From: DASRDZ01 sp035652335
GTDB taxonomy: Bacteria; Chloroflexota; Dormibacteria; Aeolococcales; Aeolococcaceae
Reading direction: 5' to 3'
Length of the DNA: 64,000 bases
Assembly (NCBI GenBank): GCA_035652335.1
Contig: DASRDZ010000014.1
Coordinates: 6,870-70,869, forward strand
The notes below the pieces were generated by a model, which ran no database searches, was not told the origin of the DNA, and was given only the letters and a program-made list of their open reading frames with translations. How positions within the stretch are numbered: the stretch's first letter is position 1; the number at the start of each line of letters is the position of its first letter. Below, one piece after another: positions 1 through 7,290 of the stretch. The position numbers and the translations under genes are program-made.

Positions 1-1
1 C

Positions 2-220
2 CTGGTGGAGCGGGGGCTGATGACCGCCACCGGCCTGGCCCCGGTGATCGGCTACGACGCCACCGCCGCGCTGGCCAAGGAGGCGTTCGCCAGCGGCCGC
101 ACCGTCCGTGAGGTGGCTCGGGAGAGGACGAACCTCAGCGAGGAGCAGCTCACCGAGCTGCTCGATCCGGCGCGCATGACCGAGCCCGGGCTCGACAGCG
201 GGGTCGCCGCCGGGGGTTAG
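2..220 (+). CDS. fumC: Class II fumarate hydratase, C-terminal fragment (gene runs off the window)
   Basis: Only the last 72 or so codons are in the window; the reading frame is open to the left edge. The segment GLMTATGLAPVIGYD followed by an amphipathic helix and LSEEQLTELLDPARMTEP matches the small C-terminal domain of the fumarase/aspartase superfamily. Class II fumarase interconverts fumarate and malate in the TCA cycle as a cytosolic homotetramer. Aspartate ammonia-lyase has a related tail, so fumarase is the likeliest but not the only reading. A hairpin follows the stop codon. Confidence 0.8.
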   Translation: MVERGLMTATGLAPVIGYDATAALAKEAFASGRTVREVARERTNLSEEQLTELLDPARMTEPGLDSGVAAGG

Positions 221-235
221 CTCCGCAGGCGGCGC

Positions 236-259
236 GCCGCGCAGTGCGATATGCGCGGC
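236..259 (+). terminator. Hairpin after fumC
   Basis: Perfect 8-bp stem GCCGCGCA/TGCGCGGC with an 8-nt loop, 16 nt after the fumC stop. There is no T-tract, so if it is a terminator it is of the U-less kind seen in GC-rich bacteria. It also sits upstream of the next gene, so a 5' leader role is possible. Confidence 0.4.
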
Positions 260-321
260 AGCAGCCGTGTCTCTTCCTCCGGACCCGAACGTGCAGGGGC
301 ATGGGTTGGGGAGGAGGCCCG

Positions 322-972
322 ATGGCAGACACCATGCGCATCGACGTGTGGGGAGCCGTCCGCGACGAGCGCAACGCGCTGCTCGCCGACCTCGAACGGC
401 TGCGGCCCGCAGACTGGGAGGCACAATCCCTGTGCACGGAATGGCGGGTGCGCGACGTCGTCGCCCACCTGATCGGCGCCGTCGAGGCCAGCGGCGCGGC
501 GCTGATGCTGGCGCTGGTGCGGCACGGCTTCCGGCTCGACCGCATGCTCGCCGACGACGCCCTGCGCCGCAGCCGCGGACAGACGCCCGACGCGCTGATC
601 GCCCGCTTTCGCGGCATCCTCGGCTCGCAGCGGCATCCGCCGGGGACCCGTCCGGCGAACATCCTCTGCGACACCGTGCTGCACGGCCAGGACATCCGCC
701 GCCCGCTGGGACTGCGCCGCGACTTCCCCGCCGAGCGGATGACCGAGGTGCTCGACTTCGTGGCGTCGAGCACCGGGGCCTACGGCGCGCGCCGCCGCAT
801 CGCGGGGTTGCACCTGCGAGCCACCGACGCCGACTGGTCGTACGGCGAGGGTGCCGAGGTGACCGGCCGCGCCGAGCCGCTGCTGATGTCGCTCGCCGGC
901 CGCCCCGCAGCGCTCGGCGAGCTGGGCGGCGAGGGGCTCACGATCCTGCGATCCCGCGTCGAGGCGGGCTAG
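322..972 (+). CDS. Maleylpyruvate isomerase family / TIGR03083-like DinB-superfamily protein
   Basis: 216 aa. The N-terminal half shows the four-helix DinB/MDMPI-N pattern: a helix with ERLRPADWEAQSLCTEWRV, then VRDVVAHLIGAVEASG, where the conserved His is a likely metal ligand. Family members are thiol-dependent (mycothiol or bacillithiol) transferases or isomerases, mostly of unknown substrate. The start at 322 is chosen because GAGGAGG at 311-317 is well placed for it; an in-frame ATG at 301 lies before that site. The gene ends in a 4-nt convergent overlap with the DedA gene. A second family member lies at 4819. Confidence 0.75.
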   Translation: MADTMRIDVWGAVRDERNALLADLERLRPADWEAQSLCTEWRVRDVVAHLIGAVEASGAALMLALVRHGFRLDRMLADDALRRSRGQTPDALIARFRGILGSQRHPPGTRPANILCDTVLHGQDIRRPLGLRRDFPAERMTEVLDFVASSTGAYGARRRIAGLHLRATDADWSYGEGAEVTGRAEPLLMSLAGRPAALGELGGEGLTILRSRVEAG

Positions 973-1709
973 GCGGCGACCCGCGCCTCCGCGTCGGCCG
1001 CTCCCGCGTCCGCGCGCCCCGCAGCACGCCGGCGACGCCACCAGACGACCACCGCCACCAGGAGGGCCACCGTGATCGCGGCGCCGACCGCGCGGTCGAA
1101 CCAGGGGAGATAGGGCGTCACGCTGTCGCCGAGCAGGAAGCCGAGCAGGGTGAAGCCGCCCAGCCAGATCACCGTCGAGGGCAGGACTCCCCGGGCGAAG
1201 CTCCCCAGCGGGAGGCGCAGGCAGCCCGCCGCGATGGAGGCGTTGATGCGCGTGCCCGGGAGCACACGTGCCAGGAATATGGCCAGCCAGCCCCGGCGGG
1301 CCAGCCAGCGCTCGGCCCGGTCGAGACGGTGCGGGGTGAGATGCACGTGCCGCCCCCAGCGCAGCACGGCACGCCGGCCCAGCTGCCGGCTGACCAGGTA
1401 GCAGAGCAGCGCGCCCAGCACCGCGCTGCTGTAGCCGAGGGCGAGGAAGAGCAGCAGATGGGTGGAGTGCACCGCCGCCAGGTAGCCCGCCGCCAGCAGA
1501 ATCACGTCGCCGGGGAGGAAGGGCAGGGGGATCCCCGCCTCCTCCACGAAGATCAGGGTGCAGAGGAGCAGGTATGCGTGGGCGCCGTCGAGGTGGCGGA
1601 TGAGCTCCAAGGAGAACCTGCAGGGCGGCGCGGCGGCGACGCGGGCGAACAGCTGGTCGGCGTTGGAGGATAGCCGCCGACGAGCACGAACGGGGCATTC
1701 TTGACGCAT
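969..1709 (-). CDS. DedA/VTT-family membrane protein
   Basis: Up to 246 aa. The segment FVEEAGIPLPFLPGD is the DedA signature; R-x-L-PGTRINASIAAG matches the second conserved motif of the SNARE-associated/VTT domain. Four or more hydrophobic segments and an Arg-rich cytoplasmic tail follow. DedA proteins are inner-membrane proteins linked to lipid scrambling or transport (undecaprenyl phosphate in some members) and to pH and envelope homeostasis. The true start is uncertain: the first 30 residues are unlike the family, a TATCCT box lies at 1667-1672, and a TTG near 1611 preceded by CAGG would give a typical N-terminus. Confidence 0.85.
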   Translation of the reverse strand: MRQECPVRARRRLSSNADQLFARVAAAPPCRFSLELIRHLDGAHAYLLLCTLIFVEEAGIPLPFLPGDVILLAAGYLAAVHSTHLLLFLALGYSSAVLGALLCYLVSRQLGRRAVLRWGRHVHLTPHRLDRAERWLARRGWLAIFLARVLPGTRINASIAAGCLRLPLGSFARGVLPSTVIWLGGFTLLGFLLGDSVTPYLPWFDRAVGAAITVALLVAVVVWWRRRRAAGRADAGAADAEARVAA

Positions 1710-1727
1710 CCGTGACGCACTGCGCAG

Positions 1728-1733
1728 TAGAAT
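1728..1733 (+). promoter_or_regulatory. -10 box TAGAAT of the 3-hydroxybutyryl-CoA dehydrogenase gene
   Basis: TAGAAT ends 8 nt before the ATG at 1742, with no Shine-Dalgarno sequence between them. A TTGACG lies upstream at 1701-1706 but 21 nt away, longer than the usual -35 spacing. The position predicts a leaderless or nearly leaderless mRNA. Confidence 0.55.
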
Positions 1734-1741
1734 CGCCCGCC

Positions 1742-2614
1742 ATGGTCGTGGATGAGATCCGCAAGGTCTGCGTCGTCGGAGCGGGCACCATGGGCGCCCA
1801 GATCGCCCAGCAGGCGGCCCTGCACGGGTACCCGGTGGCCCTGTTCAGCCGCTCCCGCGAGCGCCTCGACGCGGCGGTGAGGAGCAACGCCAAGCTGCTC
1901 GCCAAGCGTGTGGAGAAGGGCAAGCTCTCGCAGGAGGACTGCGACGCCGCGCTGGCCCGGGTGAGCACCCACACGGACCTGGTCGAGGCCGTCGGCGACG
2001 CCGACCTGGTCATCGAGTCCGTCGCCGAGGACCGCGAGACCAAGCGGCACATCTGCCAGCAGCTCGACGCGCACGCGCGGCCGGACGCCATCATCGCCAG
2101 CAACTCCTCGACGATGGCCTCGTCGTTCTTCGCCGACTGCATCGACCACGACGAGCGCCTGCTCAACGTGCACTTCTTCAATCCCGCACTGGTGATGCAG
2201 CTCGTCGAGGTGGTGCGCGGCCCGCACACCTCGGACGAGGTGGTCGACGCCTGCATGGAGTTCGTCCGCCGCATCGGCAGGACGCCGGTGCTGGTGGAGA
2301 AGGAGACCTACGGCTTCATCGCCAACCGCATCCTCTTCATCGCCATGCAGGAGGCCTTCCGGCTGGTCGAGGACGGCTACGTCTCCATGGAGGACGCCGA
2401 CCTTGCGGTCAAGAATGGCCTCAACTGGCCGATGGGTCCCTTCGAGCTGGCCGACCTGGTGGGTCTCGACATCACCCAGGACATCCTCGCCCAGGGCCAC
2501 CTGCAGACCGGCGAGGACCGCTGGAAGCCCACCGCCATCCTCACCGGGCGCACCGCCCGCGGTGAGCTGGGGCGCAAGACGGGCAAGGGCTTCTACGACT
2601 ACGCGTCCAAGTAG
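1742..2614 (+). CDS. hbd: 3-hydroxybutyryl-CoA dehydrogenase
   Basis: 290 aa, the usual length for the single-function enzyme. It oxidises (S)-3-hydroxyacyl-CoA to 3-oxoacyl-CoA with NAD(P)+. The Rossmann motif VVGAGTMGAQIAQQ is at the N-terminus; SNSSTMASS and the catalytic region NVHFFNPALVMQLVEVV with its His follow, then ETYGFIANRI and the dimerising C-terminal domain ending GRKTGKGFYDY. Start is taken at 1742 because of the -10 box 8 nt upstream; an in-frame ATG at 1712 would lie upstream of the promoter. The gene stands alone, so its pathway (butyrate, PHB or fatty acid use) is not shown by context. Confidence 0.93.
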   Translation: MVVDEIRKVCVVGAGTMGAQIAQQAALHGYPVALFSRSRERLDAAVRSNAKLLAKRVEKGKLSQEDCDAALARVSTHTDLVEAVGDADLVIESVAEDRETKRHICQQLDAHARPDAIIASNSSTMASSFFADCIDHDERLLNVHFFNPALVMQLVEVVRGPHTSDEVVDACMEFVRRIGRTPVLVEKETYGFIANRILFIAMQEAFRLVEDGYVSMEDADLAVKNGLNWPMGPFELADLVGLDITQDILAQGHLQTGEDRWKPTAILTGRTARGELGRKTGKGFYDYASK

Positions 2615-2623
2615 GCGCGCAGC

Positions 2624-2657
2624 CGCTCAGCGCGGCACCGCACGGCCGCGCTGAGCG
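2624..2657. terminator. Bidirectional terminator-like hairpin between convergent genes
   Basis: Perfect 13-bp inverted repeat (2624-2636 and 2645-2657) with an 8-nt loop, centred between the convergent hbd and lipoprotein genes. No T-run follows on either strand. Its location and strength suggest a shared transcription terminator. Confidence 0.65.
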
Positions 2658-2673
2658 CCGCGACGCGGGGAGC

Positions 2674-3306
2674 CTAGGTCGAGCTGCTGCTCGACGACGA
2701 CTCGGAGCCGGAGCCGCTCTCGCTGCCGCTCGACGCCGGCACGTAGGTCACCGTCGACGTCCCGCTGCTCTGCGCCTGGGTGAGCTGCAGCTGCTGGCCC
2801 TGGGTGCACTTGTAGGTGACGGTGAGGGTGCTGGGACCCGGCTGCGGCGTGCCGGCGGGATTGCCGTTCGCATCCAGCTCCTGGTTGGTGAGCGTGCTGC
2901 CGGAGTCGAGGGTGACGGTCAGGCTGTTCCCGCCCGAGCTGGTCAGCTTGCCGCTGCCCTGTCCCGCCTGCTTCACCCCGGCCACCTGGCCGCCTGCGTT
3001 GATGGTCAGCGGGGTCGAGCTGGTGTCGTCGATGTTGATGGTGCCGTCGGCACCGATGGTGAGCTTCTCGCCGGTGCCACCGGAGGTCTGGGCGGGCTGG
3101 CCGTTGACCGTCCCGCTGACGCCGCTCGAGACCCAGGTGTTGGCGAGGCAGGAGTCGATCGACGCACTCGAGCCACCGCCGCTCGCCGACGACGAGCCGC
3201 CGCTGCCTCCGCTGCTGCTGGTGTTGCTGCTCGACCCGCAGGCGGCGAGCGCCACGATGCACAGGGTCCCGGCGGCCGTGCCACCGGCGCGCGTCAATAG
3301 CGTCAC
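2674..3306 (-). CDS. Serine/glycine-rich lipoprotein of unknown function
   Basis: 210 aa. A short signal peptide ends in the lipobox LAAC (Cys near residue 23), so the mature protein should be lipid-anchored on the outer face of the membrane. A Ser/Gly linker leads to a domain of about 120 residues beginning SCLANTWVSSGVSG. It is rich in alternating beta-strand patterns (GEKLTIGADGTINIDD, LTVTYKC), compatible with a small beta-barrel. Two Cys in this domain could form a disulfide. The C-terminus is a Ser/Glu/Gly tail. I do not recognise a named family. The gene is convergent with hbd. Confidence 0.7.
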   Translation of the reverse strand: MTLLTRAGGTAAGTLCIVALAACGSSSNTSSSGGSGGSSSASGGGSSASIDSCLANTWVSSGVSGTVNGQPAQTSGGTGEKLTIGADGTINIDDTSSTPLTINAGGQVAGVKQAGQGSGKLTSSGGNSLTVTLDSGSTLTNQELDANGNPAGTPQPGPSTLTVTYKCTQGQQLQLTQAQSSGTSTVTYVPASSGSESGSGSESSSSSSST

Positions 3307-3387
3307 GATGAAATCCTCCTTGGGGGGCGCGGCGCGCGATCGGGCGGCCGGAAGGACGTACCGGGACCGACGGTACCGGGGTGGGGC

Positions 3388-4320
3388 TCAGCCGTGCAAC
3401 GTCGCCTGCTGGGGGCGCTGGAGGACGAGGATGTTCTGGTGGACGATGTTGGGCACGTACCCGGACGGGTAGCCGTAGGGCCGGACGCGCGCCCCCGTCC
3501 CGTACCAGATCTTGACGCCCTTGAGCACGAAGCCCGCGCGTTCGAAGCGCTTCGCCAGCTCCGCGGTGGCGAACACGTAGCGGCCCTGCTGATACGAGTC
3601 GCGGATGATCACCGCGCAGTAGCCGCCCGGCCGCAGCACCGGCAGCAGCCGCGTCGCGACGTCGCCCATGGCGTCGAAGAAGGCGTCGAAGGAGTCGAGG
3701 TTGCGCAGGTCGTCGTCGCTGTCGCCGAAGGACTCGAAGTCGGTGCGACGCGCCTGCAGGTCGTAGCGTCCGTCGCACATCGTCTTGTCGAGGGCGATGG
3801 AGTACGGCGGGTCGGTGGCGATGCAGTCGAAGACGCGCCCCTCGGCCGCGAAGGCGTCCAGCACCGCGCGGCAGTCGCCCTCGATCATCTCCTGCTGGTC
3901 GAGGTTCTCGCGGGCGCAGACCTCGCGATACACGGCGATCCAGTCGGGGTTGATCTCGATGCCCGTCGCCGCGCGAGGCGAGGGCTCGCAGATCGACGCG
4001 CCGAGCAGCGTGCCGCCCACGCCCGCGAAGGGATCGAGAACGGTGCCGCCGGGTCGGGTGAAGAACTCGACGAGGTGGCGCATCAGGTACGGCGGCTTGT
4101 TGGCGCCGTGGCGGCGGCGCAGGTCCTGGCCGAGGTGTGCCGGGTACGAGGTGCGCAGCACCGTCTTGGTGAAGTACAGCCACTCGTTGCCGCTCAGCGC
4201 GTTGAGCCGGTTGCGGGGATGCGGCACCGCGCGCTCGTAGTCGCGGCCCCCGTCGTCGCCGTCGGCCGCCTCGTCGTCGGGGTCCAGCCAGGCGAGCGCG
4301 TCGCCGTCGACCGAGGACAT
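3388..4320 (-). CDS. Orphan site-specific DNA methyltransferase (N6-adenine/N4-cytosine type)
   Basis: 310 aa. A family-typical N-terminal region (NRLNALSGNEWLYFTK) precedes the AdoMet motif LDPFAGVGGTLLGA, the acidic residue in GIEINPD, and the catalytic motif ATDPPYS around residue 170. The FxGxG motif lies before DPPY. The protein would transfer a methyl group from AdoMet to an exocyclic amino group of A or C. No restriction endonuclease lies nearby, so it is an orphan methylase with a possible regulatory or protective role. Start chosen at 4320 because a TATCCT box lies 8 nt upstream; the longer open frame runs through the divergent promoter region. Confidence 0.85.
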   Translation of the reverse strand: MSSVDGDALAWLDPDDEAADGDDGGRDYERAVPHPRNRLNALSGNEWLYFTKTVLRTSYPAHLGQDLRRRHGANKPPYLMRHLVEFFTRPGGTVLDPFAGVGGTLLGASICEPSPRAATGIEINPDWIAVYREVCARENLDQQEMIEGDCRAVLDAFAAEGRVFDCIATDPPYSIALDKTMCDGRYDLQARRTDFESFGDSDDDLRNLDSFDAFFDAMGDVATRLLPVLRPGGYCAVIIRDSYQQGRYVFATAELAKRFERAGFVLKGVKIWYGTGARVRPYGYPSGYVPNIVHQNILVLQRPQQATLHG

Positions 4321-4328
4321 CGTGGCGC

Positions 4329-4377
4329 AGGATACGTCCCGAGCGGTCGGAGCGCCCACGGTCCGCGGCTCTACACT
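4329..4377. promoter_or_regulatory. Divergent promoters for the methyltransferase and the ACT-domain gene
   Basis: On the minus strand TATCCT (4329-4334) ends 8 nt before the methyltransferase ATG. On the plus strand TACACT (4372-4377) ends 7 nt before the ATG at 4385. Neither gene has a Shine-Dalgarno sequence in the gap, so both transcripts are predicted to be leaderless. No clear -35 elements. Confidence 0.55.
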
Positions 4378-4384
4378 GCCCGCC

Positions 4385-4822
4385 ATGCCCATGTTCGAGT
4401 CGCTGCAGAAGCTCTTCGCGGCCACCCGGGTGCGGCGCGAGGAGGTTCCTTACGTGGTCTGCCGGCTGCAGCCCGGCACCCCGCTGGAGAAGGTGGTGCA
4501 GCTGCAGCCGCCGCCACTCTGCATCACCGTCGAGCCCGACGGGGCGACGGTCTTCCTCCCCGAGGCGGAGCTGCCCACCCTGCAGAGCGCCGTCAGCGTC
4601 GCCGAGCACGACGGGCCGTGGACGGTCTTCGGCCTCTACGCGCCCTTCGACTTCGGGGTCACGGGCTACCTCGCCCAGGTCTGTGAGGCGCTGGCGGCGC
4701 GCAGCATCCCGGTGCTCTCGCTGGCCACCTACCGCCGCGACTTCATCCTCGTCCCCGGCGCGCGCAGCGAGGAGGCGCAGGCCGCGCTCGACGAGCTGGT
4801 GCTGGGGCACCCGGCGTCGTGA
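4385..4822 (+). CDS. ACT-domain-like protein
   Basis: 145 aa. The C-terminal half (WTVFGLYAPFDFGVTGYLAQVCEALAARSIP, split here by function) has the beta-alpha-beta-beta-alpha-beta rhythm of ACT domains that bind amino acids, ending in YRRDFILVP and a final helix. Similar small proteins with tandem ACT-like folds occur widely and are mostly uncharacterised sensors. The start at 4385 follows a -10 box by 7 nt. The stop overlaps the next start (GTGA), so the next gene is translationally coupled. No enzyme domain is present. Confidence 0.7.
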   Translation: MPMFESLQKLFAATRVRREEVPYVVCRLQPGTPLEKVVQLQPPPLCITVEPDGATVFLPEAELPTLQSAVSVAEHDGPWTVFGLYAPFDFGVTGYLAQVCEALAARSIPVLSLATYRRDFILVPGARSEEAQAALDELVLGHPAS

Positions 4823-5370
4823 GCGACACCCTGGTCCTCCTGGAGCGCGCCCTCGACCAGACGGGCGGCCTGGTCGCCGCAGTCACCCCCGAGCAGCGGC
4901 ACGCCCCGACGCCCTGCAGCGGCTGGGACGTCAGCGACCTGGTCGGCCACGTCGTGTACGGGCTCGACAACTTCACCGCCTCCGCCCGCGGCGAGAAGCC
5001 CGAGTGGGGCCGGCCGCGCCCGCCCGTCGAGGGCGATTGGAGCGCCGCCTTCCGCACCAGGGCGGCCGCCCTCCTCGACGCCTGGCGCAGCGCGCCGGAG
5101 GACCGCCGTCCCCAGGCCGAGCTGCAGATCACCGAGCAGGCGGTGCACAGCTGGGACCTCGCCCGCGCCACGGGGCACCCCGCCGCCGAGCTCGACGCGG
5201 AGGTGGGTGAGCAGGCGCTGCGCCACGGCCGGGCCATGCTCAAGCCCGAGTACCGCGGCGCGGGCGGCAACAACGCCTTCGGCGACGAGGTGCCCGTCCC
5301 CGACGACGCGCCCCTCTACGATCGGCTGGCCGGGTGGTTCGGCCGCGACCCCGCCTGGCAGCCGGGCTAG
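4819..5370 (+). CDS. TIGR03086-like maleylpyruvate isomerase N-terminal domain protein
   Basis: 183 aa, GTG start overlapping the previous stop by 4 nt. The motif PCSGWDVSDLVGHVVYG matches the TIGR03086 form of the DinB/MDMPI fold, with the His of VGHV as first metal ligand; a second His lies in ITEQAVHSWDLARATG, the third expected ligand region. Such proteins are thought to bind a divalent metal and use a low-molecular-weight thiol. It shares an operon with the ACT-domain protein, which may hint at amino acid-linked regulation. The substrate is unknown. Convergent 4-nt overlap with the HAD gene. Confidence 0.8.
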   Translation: MSDTLVLLERALDQTGGLVAAVTPEQRHAPTPCSGWDVSDLVGHVVYGLDNFTASARGEKPEWGRPRPPVEGDWSAAFRTRAAALLDAWRSAPEDRRPQAELQITEQAVHSWDLARATGHPAAELDAEVGEQALRHGRAMLKPEYRGAGGNNAFGDEVPVPDDAPLYDRLAGWFGRDPAWQPG

Positions 5371-6254
5371 GCGAGCCCCAGCCGCTCCAGCACCGCCGCC
5401 ACGCCGGCCTCGGCGGGCCCGCCACACACCGCGTCGGCGATTCCCAGCAGCTCTGGCGGCGCGCCCGCGACGGCGACGGCGTACCCCGCCGCCTCCAGCA
5501 TGTCGGCGTCGTTCGGCGCGTCGCCGACGGCCACCGAGTCGCGGAGGTCCACCCCCAGCCGCTCGCAGAGACGGCGCAGCGCGTTGCCCTTGCCCGCACG
5601 CCGGTCGGTGACCTCGACGAACTGCGGCAGCGAGCGCTTCACCCGCGCGGTGGCGTCGAGCGCCCGGTGCAGCGCCTGCTCGCACTCGTCGACCCCGGGC
5701 GAGCCGTCGACGACGCAGACGAACTTGGTGCTGCCCCGCTGCAGCCGGGCTTCGAGGTCGTCGACGAAGGTGATGGGGACGTCGGCGATCTGCGCGTAGA
5801 GGTGCGCCTCGGGCCGGTCCTCCTCGCAGAGGAGCTGCTCGTCCTGGTACGCCTGGCGATGCCAGCCGCCGTCGCGCGCGACGCGCAGCGCGTGCAGCGC
5901 GACGTCCGGTTGCAGCCCGTCCTCGAAGAGGAGCTCACCGAGCGGAACCCCGTCGACGAGCGGGTCGCCCTCGCGGGGCATGGCGCGCACCACCGCTCCC
6001 TGGTAGCAGACGAGCGGCGCGGTGACCTGCAGCTCGCGCGCCCAGGGAAGCGCGGAACGGTACATCCGGCCGGAGGCGATGACGACGGTGGCGCCCGAGC
6101 GCACCGCGGCGCGCACCGCGTCGCGGGTGCGCGGGTGCAGCGACTGGTCGCGCAGGTCGAGGCAGGTGCCGTCGAGGTCGAGCAGCACGATGCGCGGACG
6201 GGACGCGGGCAGCGGCGCGACCGCGATCGGCGGTGGGACGCGCTCGCCGCTCAC
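5367..6254 (-). CDS. HAD-superfamily Cof-type hydrolase
   Basis: 295 aa. HAD motif I is LLDLDGTCLD, motif II VIASGRM, the Lys of motif III lies in RRAGKGNAL, and motif IV is VGDAPNDADML. Between them is a large type IIB cap, as in Cof/YidA sugar-phosphate phosphatases. The GTG start overlaps the upstream dehydrogenase stop (GTGA), so the two are translationally coupled. Probable role: dephosphorylating a phosphosugar or phospho-organic acid, perhaps linked to the dehydrogenase product. The exact substrate cannot be read from sequence. Confidence 0.88.
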   Translation of the reverse strand: MSGERVPPPIAVAPLPASRPRIVLLDLDGTCLDLRDQSLHPRTRDAVRAAVRSGATVVIASGRMYRSALPWARELQVTAPLVCYQGAVVRAMPREGDPLVDGVPLGELLFEDGLQPDVALHALRVARDGGWHRQAYQDEQLLCEEDRPEAHLYAQIADVPITFVDDLEARLQRGSTKFVCVVDGSPGVDECEQALHRALDATARVKRSLPQFVEVTDRRAGKGNALRRLCERLGVDLRDSVAVGDAPNDADMLEAAGYAVAVAGAPPELLGIADAVCGGPAEAGVAAVLERLGLA

Positions 6255-7249
6255 GACGCCGGCGCCGGCTTCGTCGCCGCCCAGGCGTCCGGGTTGAGGC
6301 ACGTCGGCGGCAGCTCGCCGTCCAGCGCCGCCAGCACGTTCTCCGCGCACAGCCGCGCCATCGCCGCGCGCGTCTTCACCGTGGCGCTGCCGAGATGCGG
6401 TGCCAGCACTGCGTTGCGACATTCGGCCAATCCTGGCGACATCTCGGGCTCGCGCTCGTACACGTCGAGCCCCGCGGCGGCGATCCAGCCCTCGCGGAGC
6501 GCGCGCACCAGGGCGGCCTCGTCGACGACGGGTCCGCGCGAGGTGTTGACCAGCACCGACGTCGGCTTCATGCGCCGCAGCACGTCCTCGCCGACGAGAT
6601 GCCGGGTCTGCGCGGTGAGCGGGGTGTGCAGCGAGATGACGTCGGCCTCGCGCACCGCGGTGTCGAAGTCGACGCGGCGCACGCGCCCGGCCAGCGCGGG
6701 GTCGACGGGCACGTCGCCGTCCTCGACGTAGAGGACCTGCATGTCGAAGGCGAGCGCGCGCCGCGCCACCGCCTGGCCGATGCGCCCGAAGCCGACCAGG
6801 GCCAGGGTGGCGCCGTTGAGGTCGAGGCCGAGCAGGTACTCCGGCTCCCAGCCCGCGTAGCGCCCTTCGCGCATCTCGCGGTCGCCCTCGCAGAGGCGGC
6901 GCGCGGCGGCCAGCATCAGGCCCACGGCGCAGTCGGCGGTGGCGTCGGTCAGCACCCCCGGCGTGTTGGTCACCACGATGCCGCGCTCGGTGGCGGCGGG
7001 CACGTCGATGTTGTCGAAGCCGACCGCGTAGTTGCAGACGGCGCGCAGCCGCGGCAGTGCGGCGTCCATGACGCCGGCGTCGACGCGGTCGCGGAGCTGC
7101 GGAGCGAGGACGTCGACGCCGTGGCGCAGACGTTCGGCGAGGTCGGCGGACGGGACGATCGAGCCGACCACGTCCAGCTGCGCCCGCGCCGACACCATCG
7201 CCGCGAACGGGTCCGGCAGCGGCAGCGTGCAGAGGACTCGGGCTGTCAC
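6251..7249 (-). CDS. D-isomer-specific 2-hydroxyacid dehydrogenase (glyoxylate reductase/phosphoglycerate dehydrogenase-like)
   Basis: 332 aa, GTG start. The Rossmann motif LVGFGRIGQAVARR is followed by VISLHTPLTAQTRHL, the catalytic Arg in VNTSRGPVVDE, Glu in LDVYEREP and His in APHLGSAT. The catalytic triad is therefore complete. The protein lacks the C-terminal ACT domain of long PGDH forms, and its length fits GyaR/HprA-type enzymes, so glyoxylate/hydroxypyruvate reductase is likelier than SerA. A TACGAT box ends 8 nt before the start. It is coupled to the downstream HAD phosphatase. Confidence 0.88.
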   Translation of the reverse strand: MTARVLCTLPLPDPFAAMVSARAQLDVVGSIVPSADLAERLRHGVDVLAPQLRDRVDAGVMDAALPRLRAVCNYAVGFDNIDVPAATERGIVVTNTPGVLTDATADCAVGLMLAAARRLCEGDREMREGRYAGWEPEYLLGLDLNGATLALVGFGRIGQAVARRALAFDMQVLYVEDGDVPVDPALAGRVRRVDFDTAVREADVISLHTPLTAQTRHLVGEDVLRRMKPTSVLVNTSRGPVVDEAALVRALREGWIAAAGLDVYEREPEMSPGLAECRNAVLAPHLGSATVKTRAAMARLCAENVLAALDGELPPTCLNPDAWAATKPAPAS

Positions 7250-7257
7250 GACTGCGC

Positions 7258-7263
7258 ATCGTA
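7258..7263 (-). promoter_or_regulatory. -10 box TACGAT of the 2-hydroxyacid dehydrogenase gene
   Basis: Minus-strand TACGAT ends 8 nt before the GTG at 7249, with no ribosome binding site between. This placement decides the start: the longer open frame would begin upstream of the promoter. Confidence 0.5.
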
Positions 7264-7290
7264 GCGACGGCGCAACCACGGGCGCGTGGT

